Origin: CAIZGX01 sp044349305
GTDB taxonomy: Bacteria; Bacteroidota; Bacteroidia; Flavobacteriales_D; Sanyastnellaceae
Length of the DNA stretch: 13,811 nt
NCBI GenBank assembly: GCA_044349305.1
Contig: JBIKRF010000062.1
Location: 1 to 13,811 of the forward strand
Reading direction: 5' to 3'
Under the pieces are notes generated by a model that was not told the DNA's origin, ran no database searches, and worked only from the letters and a program-made list of their open reading frames with translations. Made by a program: the position numbers and the translations under genes. Below, piece after piece: positions 7,780-13,811 of this stretch (the stretch's first letter is position 1; each line of letters opens with the position of its first letter).

Positions 7780-7818
7780 ATGAGAAAAGACCTCATACTA
7801 ATCTCATTTTTGACTCAT
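7780..7818. promoter_or_regulatory. Candidate operator: phased CTCAT array
   Basis: Three CTCAT pentamers start at 7792, 7803 and 7814, exactly 11 bp apart, and an inverted copy ATGAG lies at 7780-7784. The array sits just upstream of the -7 box at 7752-7759, overlapping and preceding the place where a -33 box would be, and just past the end of the regulator gene. The 11-bp phasing puts all three copies on about the same face of the helix. Binding by the neighbouring LuxR-type regulator is inference. The ATGAG/CTCAT pair at 7780-7796 could also form a weak 5-bp hairpin. Confidence 0.4.
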
Positions 7819-7837
7819 GGCGACAAAAAGAGGTGGT

Positions 7838-9712
7838 TCAAAGGTTTAAGATAAATTCTTGGAGGTTTTGTGTTTCTGATAAGTGCAACTTCTTCCTAAT
7901 CTGACTTCTCGAGTTGTCGATTGTACCAACGGTGCGGTTTGTCAACCTCGCCATTTCTTTGCTGGAGATATTTAATCGAATGAGCGCACAAATTTTCAAC
8001 TCGTGTGGTGTAAGGTTGGAACAACGTTTATTTAGCGCAATGTAGAAGTCCTCATGTACTCCGGTGAAGCGTGTTTCAAATTCGTCAAAAAATGCGGTGT
8101 TCTCTGGTTTTCCCAAATCTTGAATCAACTTCTGCATTTCATCGCTCCCTTTAAAAGCAGGGTTGCGCTGAATCTCTTTTAATTGCTGCTTAATCTCGTT
8201 CTTCACATGTTGAACCGTAGTATTCTTCAGGGATTCAGCTAATAATTCCTTTGATTTCAGTTCCAACTCATAAATTACCCGTTGTTTTTCTAAGTGTATT
8301 GCCCCTTTTGCCTTTTGTTGCTTTCGAATGATGAGTAACGCAAGCACTAGACCCAAAAGAAAGATGGAAAAAGACGAAAAAAGCACCAAGTATTTGGTGT
8401 TTTTTTGTTTTTGAACGCGCAACTCTAACGCTGATTTCTCCTGTTGTGCACGTGTTTTTTCTTGTTCTAATTCCCACTGGGCTAATAACGTTTTAGCGTT
8501 GTCTCCAAAATATCGCTCCTTGTTTTCAACGGCCGATCGAAAGTAGGCATTGGCCCGAATTTTATTACCGACCGAATCTTGAATTCTGGAGAATAAATCA
8601 AAGTAAGCATAACTCTGTTTCGGTTGGTCCAAACGTGTTACTAAGGGTAAAAATTCGAGCATTTCTTTTTCTGCTTTCTCAAATTGTCCTTGATCCAAAT
8701 ATAATTCTGATCTGTTTATCCCATTGATTAATAAGCCAACTTCTATGCCTAACGAAGAACAAATAGCATCTGATTTCCTCATCAATTCTAAAGCAGCATC
8801 AAATTTCTTTTTTTTGCGTTTCAAATTACCAAAATTGGAAAGCGTTTGTGCTTCTAATCCGATTAATTGTTCCCGTTGTGTATAAGCCAACACTTTTTTA
8901 AAGGACCTCTCTGCTTCGTTAAACTTGCCCACTTTAGCTTGAATGGTTCCAACCATATTGAGTTGCTGGGGCGAATAATTATTGAATCCCACTTGTTTCA
9001 CGGATAACTGCGCATATTCGTATGCCTTATCATAATTCTCCATCAATAAATAAAGATTTGCGATGCTATGGTAGACATAACTCACCTGCGTTTTTTCATG
9101 AGGAGAACAATGTTTAAGTGCTTGATTATAAAGAATCAATGCGGTGTAATAACTGCCATTGGTCCGTGCAAGAAACGCTTTATTGGAATAGTACGCTACT
9201 TTAATCCAACTGGGTGAGTTTTGATTTAAAAGTTGACCTAATTGTCGGTTATAATAGGACATGCTGTCCAATTGATTGAGCACTGAAGCATGATATTCTA
9301 TCTGAACAAAGGCATATGGTAAAGCGCCTTTAAAGAACTCATCGCCTCTTTTTTTATGCGTTGAAAGGACCTTTAAAGCAAACAAATAGGCTGCGTCTTC
9401 ATAATTCGATTCGAAAAATTTGGTTTGTAGGTTTGTTAAATCTTCAATGCTCACTTCTGCATTATTCAACTGAAGTTTTTGTTGCGCAATGCGCAAAAAG
9501 GAATCAACGTCTTTTTTATTATCATATGGCTGATCAATGACATTCGCCAAAAAGTTAAAGCGAGTTGACGGTTCCATCTGCTCAAACTCATTTTTTGTTT
9601 GACGGATGTCAAAGCGCCGCATTTTTTGGGCTGCCTTTTTAGGTTCTGGCTTATTTTCTTGACAAGCAGCAACAAAAATGAATAGAGATAAAATAACGAA
9701 AAGTAACTTCAC
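7838..9712 (-). CDS. Transmembrane TPR regulator with LuxR-type HTH and lipobox
   Basis: The protein has 624 residues. The start is GTG at 9712: an in-frame TAA lies nine bases upstream of it, and the ATG at 9716 is in another frame. Residues 1-17 form a hydrophobic leader ending in a lipobox (FVAAC, C17). Residues about 90-410 are helical TPR-like repeats, for example YSNKAFLARTNGSYYTALILYNQAL, YLLMENYDKAYEYAQ and GKFNEAERSFKKVL. A charged, probably coiled stretch (412-440) leads to one membrane helix (441-463) and a second coiled stretch (465-515). The C-terminus (about 566-620) is a LuxR-type HTH with LTPHELKICALIRL, SSKEMARL and TVGTIDNSRSQIRKKL. Expected topology is a periplasmic TPR sensor, one span and a cytoplasmic DNA-binding domain. 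No receiver or kinase domain is visible. It sits directly before the giant secreted gene and could control it; that target is inferred from position. Confidence 0.88.
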   Translation of the reverse strand: MKLLFVILSLFIFVAACQENKPEPKKAAQKMRRFDIRQTKNEFEQMEPSTRFNFLANVIDQPYDNKKDVDSFLRIAQQKLQLNNAEVSIEDLTNLQTKFFESNYEDAAYLFALKVLSTHKKRGDEFFKGALPYAFVQIEYHASVLNQLDSMSYYNRQLGQLLNQNSPSWIKVAYYSNKAFLARTNGSYYTALILYNQALKHCSPHEKTQVSYVYHSIANLYLLMENYDKAYEYAQLSVKQVGFNNYSPQQLNMVGTIQAKVGKFNEAERSFKKVLAYTQREQLIGLEAQTLSNFGNLKRKKKKFDAALELMRKSDAICSSLGIEVGLLINGINRSELYLDQGQFEKAEKEMLEFLPLVTRLDQPKQSYAYFDLFSRIQDSVGNKIRANAYFRSAVENKERYFGDNAKTLLAQWELEQEKTRAQQEKSALELRVQKQKNTKYLVLFSSFSIFLLGLVLALLIIRKQQKAKGAIHLEKQRVIYELELKSKELLAESLKNTTVQHVKNEIKQQLKEIQRNPAFKGSDEMQKLIQDLGKPENTAFFDEFETRFTGVHEDFYIALNKRCSNLTPHELKICALIRLNISSKEMARLTNRTVGTIDNSRSQIRKKLHLSETQNLQEFILNL

Positions 9713-9793
9713 GCATCGAATTTAGAGATTTTTTGGAGATGTCGAGGGACATTGCCCCCAGATGTTTTCTACATGAAGGAAATGCCGTTCATT

Positions 9794-11638
9794 CTATTCC
9801 ACCGTTACCGACTTCGCCAAGTTTCTTGGTTGATCGACATTACAGCCACGCATCACTGCGATGTGGTAGGAAAGTAATTGGAAGGGAATCGTTGCCAATA
9901 ATGGAACTAGGAACTCATTCGTTTCAGGAATTTCGATCACATGGTCAGCCATTTCGCGCACTTGGATGTCTCCTTCGGTTACGACCGCTATGACTTTTCC
10001 TTTTCGTGCTTTGACTTCTTGAATGTTCGAAACAACTTTCTCGTAAGAATTCCCTTGAGTAGCAATCACAAAAATCGGCATGTTTTCGTCGATTAAGGCA
10101 ATCGGACCATGTTTCATTTCTGCTGCTGGATAGCCTTCCGCGTGGATATAGGAAATCTCTTTTAATTTCAATGCGCCTTCTAAGGCAACGGGGAAAGAAC
10201 TTCCTCTACCTAAGTACAAGGCATTGGATGCGTCTTTGTATTCAGCAGCGATTTGTTGAATTAACGCATCCGTTTCAAGAACTTGTTTGACTTTCTCTGG
10301 AATCGCTTCTAGTTCTGCTAACAAGGTTCTGAAATGCGTTTCGCTAATCGTTCCTTTTTTGTGCGCTAACGAAAGTGCCATCAAAGTTAAGACTGTCACT
10401 TGTGCCGTAAATGCTTTTGTGGATGCTACTCCGATTTCTGGTCCAGCGTGGGTGTAAGATCCACCATCTGTCAAGCGGGAAATAGACGAGCCAACAACGT
10501 TACAAATTCCAAGGATCGTTGCACCTTTGGATTTCGCTAATTCTAAAGCCGCTAAAGTATCAGCCGTTTCACCTGATTGTGAAATGGCGATTACCACATC
10601 ATTTTCATTCAAAATTGGATTTCGGTAGCGGAATTCACTCGCGTATTCCACTTCTACATTGATGCGCGCTAAGTCTTCGATGAGGTATTCACCAACAAGT
10701 CCAGCGTGCCAAGATGTCCCACATGCGACAATGATTAAGCGATTCGCTGAAATCATTTTTTGCTCGTATTCACGCAGTCCACCAAGGGTTACCCATGCTT
10801 CTTCCGCGTTCAAACGTCCACGGAAACAATCATGAATGGAACGAGGTTGCTCATGAATTTCTTTCAGCATGAAATGCTCATATCCACCTTTCTCAAGCGC
10901 TTCCAATTCCATTTCCAATTGCTGGAAAAACGGTGTTCGCTCTTGGTCGGCAATGTTGTATAATTTTAATCCGTCTTCTAGGTCGATGACAGCGATTTCT
11001 TCATCGTCAAGGTACACCACTTTTTTCGTGTATTCCACAATTGGCGTAGCATCAGAAGCTAGGTAAAAATCTCCTTCAGCACCGATTCCAACCACCAATG
11101 GACTACTTTTTCTCGCGGCAACTAGTCGATTTGGATAATCTTTAGACAAGGCCACGATCGCATATGCACCGTGAACTTGTGATAAGGCTAAGCGCAAAGC
11201 TTCACCGTACCATACATTTTCTTTTTTACTGATGTAATCCACCAAGTGAACAATTACTTCGGTGTCCGTTTCACTTTTAAAAAGGTATCCTTGGTTTTGA
11301 AGTTCGCGTTTCAGTACATCGTAATTCTCAATGATTCCGTTGTGGATCAAAGCAATTTTTCCATCCATGGAGGTATGCGGATGCGCATTGACATCAGATG
11401 GTTCGCCGTGCGTTGCCCAACGTGTGTGTCCGATTCCCGCATGTCCAGCGACGTCATGTCCAAGCGCAAACTCTTCCATCACGCTTACTTTGCCTGCTTT
11501 CTTGTAAACATTTAAGTTGCCATCGTTTAACAAAGCTACACCTGCACTATCATAGCCACGGTACTCTAATCTTTTTAATCCTTTTACGACAATCGGAAAT
11601 GCTTCCTTTTTGCCAATATATGCTACAATTCCACACAT
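9794..11638 (-). CDS. glmS: Glutamine-fructose-6-phosphate aminotransferase (isomerizing)
   Basis: The cytoplasmic enzyme converts fructose-6-phosphate and glutamine to glucosamine-6-phosphate and glutamate, the first step to UDP-GlcNAc for peptidoglycan, lipid A and surface glycans. At 614 residues it is full length (E. coli GlmS is about 609). The N-terminal glutaminase begins MCGIVAYIG with nucleophile C2, and has HTRWATHG (71-78), HNGIIEN (99-105) and SETDTEV (122-128). Two SIS domains follow: CGTSWHAG (306-313), SQSGETADT (353-361) and STKAFTAQV (406-414) in the first, and GRGSSFPVALEGALKLKE (477-494) in the second. E494, H510 (MKHGP) and K609 in the C-terminal DQPRNLAKSVTVE correspond to the isomerase residues E488, H504 and K603 of E. 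coli, all at an offset of +6. It starts 3 nt after the DUF4270 stop (TGATTTATG), so translation is probably coupled. I see no glmS ribozyme. Confidence 0.98.
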   Translation of the reverse strand: MCGIVAYIGKKEAFPIVVKGLKRLEYRGYDSAGVALLNDGNLNVYKKAGKVSVMEEFALGHDVAGHAGIGHTRWATHGEPSDVNAHPHTSMDGKIALIHNGIIENYDVLKRELQNQGYLFKSETDTEVIVHLVDYISKKENVWYGEALRLALSQVHGAYAIVALSKDYPNRLVAARKSSPLVVGIGAEGDFYLASDATPIVEYTKKVVYLDDEEIAVIDLEDGLKLYNIADQERTPFFQQLEMELEALEKGGYEHFMLKEIHEQPRSIHDCFRGRLNAEEAWVTLGGLREYEQKMISANRLIIVACGTSWHAGLVGEYLIEDLARINVEVEYASEFRYRNPILNENDVVIAISQSGETADTLAALELAKSKGATILGICNVVGSSISRLTDGGSYTHAGPEIGVASTKAFTAQVTVLTLMALSLAHKKGTISETHFRTLLAELEAIPEKVKQVLETDALIQQIAAEYKDASNALYLGRGSSFPVALEGALKLKEISYIHAEGYPAAEMKHGPIALIDENMPIFVIATQGNSYEKVVSNIQEVKARKGKVIAVVTEGDIQVREMADHVIEIPETNEFLVPLLATIPFQLLSYHIAVMRGCNVDQPRNLAKSVTVE

Positions 11639-11641
11639 AAA

Positions 11642-12925
11642 TCAGTACGTTGTATAAGTCAAAATTAATTTAGGTTTCATTTTATTGATCGTGTTCGGAC
11701 CATTAAAAACGATGCGTTCTGCCGAGTTTCTAAAGAAAACGGGGGAAACAACTACACCTGTATTATCAATATTATCAGCGATGATCGCTTGTGCATAGGT
11801 TCTTAAATCAATCGCAAAATGTTTTTTACTGTCGACGAAAGCTCCAACAACATTTAAGTTAGATAGTCTTGTGTCACTGGCTTTTAAGCGAGCCGCAACA
11901 GAAACAGCTGATCCCGGTTTGTAACGGTAGCCATTTTGAAATTGTACAGGAAGTGTCAAATCTGCACGGTGAACCACTACATTCTTTGGCAAGTTGTCCA
12001 AACCAGGGATTTTAATGACTGCTCGTTGACGAAATGCTTGCGCATAAAAAGTCGATTGTCCTTTCGTACTATCCTGAAGCACCATCTCCAAAGGCGTTCC
12101 CGATTGATCGGTATCAATGTGCACGAAATCAGCAGCGAGGCTATTCATTACGATGTCGTAGCTTTTCTTCACTCCATTTTGGGTGTAATAGATTGTTAGC
12201 TTCGATGCTGCGTTATTGTTGATATTGAAATAGAATATCGCTCCTTTACCAATGGTTTGCGAAGGATTGTTCACTTGAATTTTGAATCCTTTGAAGAAGG
12301 TTTGAAAATTCACATTTGAAGCGAAGGTCCCATTTCCGCTCGTTGATTCTTGGATCATGCTTTTTGCAAAATTTGTGTCCAGCGGAATGCGCAACTGTGG
12401 TGCAAGGGTATCGCCATTGACAACCGTATTTGTTAAGGGTTTTGGGGTAATAGATCCCATGCCGTTCACCACAAGATTTCCAGGTTTTACCGGTTTCGTT
12501 GAAAAATCGTAGTACACGGTATCCATGGAAAGGCTATCGTTTAACTCATACACCTCAAAGTTTTGAGCGCTTAGATCTCCGTAGTAACCAACGTATTGTA
12601 AAGCCAATACACATGAGTCATAGACAATGGTTCCAATGTCACCAAAGACTGGATTCAACGATTTGAGGCGAAATTCTGTGTAGAATTCTGCGGAAACTTT
12701 TCCAAATTTTGGATCCACGTAACTTCCCAACAAGACATTCGCCATGTTGTCTGTGATAGCAGAATCCTCATCGATGGTATAAGTGATTAAATCGAATGTA
12801 TCGGTAGTAATTCCATTTAACAATTGATCTTGGTCAATCGCTGGTTTTCCAATTTCATGCTTGTTCTTTTGACAAGAAACGACGAAAATGAGGAGTCCTA
12901 GTAGAATGAATGAAAATCTTCTCAT
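11642..12925 (-). CDS. DUF4270 family lipoprotein
   Basis: The protein has 427 residues. The N-terminus is a lipoprotein signal with a lipobox ending at C18 (IFVVSC), followed by QKNKHEIG, so the mature protein is lipid-anchored in the periplasm or outer membrane. The rest is beta-rich without membrane helices: GSYVDPKFGKVSAEFYTEFRL (67-87), a LALQYVGYYGDLSAQNFEVYEL stretch (107-128) and a C-terminal MKPKLILTYTTY. Length, layout and context match the Bacteroidota family DUF4270, whose function is not known to me. It starts 21 nt after the glycogen-synthase-like gene and ends 3 nt before glmS. From memory, this gene order recurs in Flavobacteriia, which would suggest a shared role in envelope sugar metabolism; that is inference. 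The ATG at 12925 has no clear Shine-Dalgarno box, as is common in this phylum. Confidence 0.88.
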   Translation of the reverse strand: MRRFSFILLGLLIFVVSCQKNKHEIGKPAIDQDQLLNGITTDTFDLITYTIDEDSAITDNMANVLLGSYVDPKFGKVSAEFYTEFRLKSLNPVFGDIGTIVYDSCVLALQYVGYYGDLSAQNFEVYELNDSLSMDTVYYDFSTKPVKPGNLVVNGMGSITPKPLTNTVVNGDTLAPQLRIPLDTNFAKSMIQESTSGNGTFASNVNFQTFFKGFKIQVNNPSQTIGKGAIFYFNINNNAASKLTIYYTQNGVKKSYDIVMNSLAADFVHIDTDQSGTPLEMVLQDSTKGQSTFYAQAFRQRAVIKIPGLDNLPKNVVVHRADLTLPVQFQNGYRYKPGSAVSVAARLKASDTRLSNLNVVGAFVDSKKHFAIDLRTYAQAIIADNIDNTGVVVSPVFFRNSAERIVFNGPNTINKMKPKLILTYTTY

Positions 12926-12946
12926 GTTGAGCGCGCGTGGGGTGAA

Positions 12947-13768
12947 TTAAGCTAAAACAGATTCTTCCATCACTTTGTCGAAGAACGCAGAAAGTTCTTT
13001 TCCTTGATTTTCTTCTGCTACATATTCCAATTTAAGGGTCGTAGCCTCATCAAAAATAGCTTTCAAATTAGGCGCTAAATTTTCGCAAGCGATGTTTATT
13101 CCATCCGCATTTGAAGCGAATACACGCATAATGTTTTCGTGTGTTGGATCTAACAATTGACTGCAGATTTCTTGCGGGAATCCTTCGAAGGCTAATTTTT
13201 CATGAAAACGCTTGTCCCAAGTAGAGGCAAAGTCATCGTTGTACAAACTAATCACCACTTTCGTATCCTTGAAATGTGGATCTTTGTTGTATACATGCTT
13301 GATGTACAAAGCCATGATTCCAGTCATCCAACCGTGACAATGGATCACATCTGGCTGCCAACCTAATTTCTTAACGGTTTCCAGGACTCCTCGGGAGAAG
13401 AACATGGAACGTTCGTCATTATCAGGAAAACAGTTGCCTTTGTCGTCTTGCAAGGTTGTTTTGCGTTTGAAATAGTCATCGTTATCGATGAAATATACTT
13501 GCATTCTTGCCGCTGCAACAGAAGCCACTTTGATAATCAGTGGGTGGTCGTGGTCGTCAATACAAATATTCAATCCGGATAGACGAATAACTTCATGCAA
13601 TTGGTGTCTTCTTTCGTTGATTGCACCAAAACGAGGTGTAAACACACGAATTTCCTTTCCAAGATCTTGAACAAGTGGCGGGATTCTGCGCGCTGTCGAT
13701 GAAATATCGGATTTCGGTAAAAAAGGGAAGATTTCTTGCGAAATAAAAAGGATTTTTTTCTTTTCCAT
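12947..13768 (-). CDS. Short glycogen-synthase-like protein (GT5 N-terminal domain only)
   Basis: The protein has 273 residues and resembles the N-terminal catalytic domain of glycogen/starch synthases (GT5): KILFISQEIFPFLP (5-18), RVFTPRFGAINERR (41-54), QVYFIDNDDYF (90-100) and PDVIHCHGWMTGIMALYIK (139-157). Complete enzymes have about 475 residues, so the second Rossmann domain that carries much of the ADP-glucose site is absent. The canonical KxGG nucleotide-sugar motif after the FPF segment is also missing; PKSDISSTARR stands there. The gene is intact, with an ordinary stop and the next gene starting 21 nt later, so this looks like a stable short form rather than a fresh truncation. I recall similar short proteins in other Bacteroidota. 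Glycogen synthase activity is doubtful, and a binding or regulatory role is possible. A promoter box lies directly upstream, making this the first gene of the operon with DUF4270 and glmS. Confidence 0.85.
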   Translation of the reverse strand: MEKKKILFISQEIFPFLPKSDISSTARRIPPLVQDLGKEIRVFTPRFGAINERRHQLHEVIRLSGLNICIDDHDHPLIIKVASVAAARMQVYFIDNDDYFKRKTTLQDDKGNCFPDNDERSMFFSRGVLETVKKLGWQPDVIHCHGWMTGIMALYIKHVYNKDPHFKDTKVVISLYNDDFASTWDKRFHEKLAFEGFPQEICSQLLDPTHENIMRVFASNADGINIACENLAPNLKAIFDEATTLKLEYVAEENQGKELSAFFDKVMEESVLA

Positions 13769-13786
13769 TCAGTAGTGATAGGAGTA

Positions 13787-13794
13787 CAAAATTA
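13787..13794 (-). promoter_or_regulatory. Promoter -7 box of the glmS operon
   Basis: The minus strand reads TAATTTTG, a perfect match to TAnnTTTG, 18 nt before the ATG at 13768. The -33 element would lie just beyond the right edge of the window, so the promoter is only half visible. Confidence 0.5.
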
Positions 13795-13811
13795 AGAAAT
13801 TTAAATGAACT

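Noticed and set aside
9717..9724. TAAATTCG on the minus strand as a -7 box for the regulator
   Set aside because: It is one base off consensus and ends only 4 nt before the GTG start, so transcription would begin inside the coding region. The regulator is either read through from glmS or uses a promoter I cannot see.
9739..9752. Hairpin ATGTC/GACAT after glmS as a terminator
   Set aside because: The stem is 5 bp with a 4-base loop and no T-run follows on the minus strand. It may be chance.
11639..11700. glmS ribozyme or other riboswitch before glmS
   Set aside because: The gap to the preceding gene is 3 nt, so there is no leader in which such a structure could lie.
12926..12946. Frameshift or decay explaining the missing C-terminal half of the glycogen synthase-like gene
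   Set aside because: Only 21 nt separate its stop from the DUF4270 start, leaving no room for remnants of the second domain. The frame is clean throughout.

Overview
The window looks like chromosomal DNA of a Bacteroidota bacterium, most likely a member of the Flavobacteriales. The evidence is a type IX secretion (T9SS) sorting domain, a DUF4270 lipoprotein, a transmembrane TPR/LuxR-type regulator of the kind common in this phylum, and promoter -7 boxes that fit TAnnTTTG rather than the sigma-70 -10 box. The genus cannot be fixed from the sequence alone.

All seven genes I can support lie on the minus strand, so the reading order runs from high to low coordinates. (1) 13768-12947: a short glycogen-synthase-like protein with only the N-terminal GT5 domain. 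(2) 12925-11642: a DUF4270 lipoprotein. (3) 11638-9794: glmS, the first enzyme of hexosamine synthesis. These three are tightly packed (gaps of 21 and 3 nt) behind a TAATTTTG box and form a probable operon. (4) 9712-7838: a lipobox-bearing TPR protein with one membrane helix and a C-terminal LuxR-type HTH, starting at GTG. (5) 7732-1796: a 1978-residue secreted beta-repeat protein, probably a surface adhesin, with a signal peptide, filamentous-haemagglutinin-like repeats, PATR-like motifs and a T9SS C-terminal domain. (6) 1782-1603: a 59-residue protein starting 13 nt after the giant gene stops. (7) 1349 to the left edge: a polytopic membrane protein resembling GT-C glycosyltransferases, cut off by the window edge.

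The first block is probably housekeeping: UDP-GlcNAc precursor supply plus two conserved partners of unknown role. The second block looks like an accessory surface module of sensor/regulator, giant secreted protein and small protein. The 105-bp gap between the regulator and the giant gene holds a perfect -7 box without a convincing -33 box. Upstream of that box is an array of CTCAT pentamers spaced exactly 11 bp apart, which is a candidate activator site. The giant gene is a mosaic of base composition and contains long internal duplications. No tRNA, rRNA, CRISPR array, insertion sequence or clear intrinsic terminator was seen.
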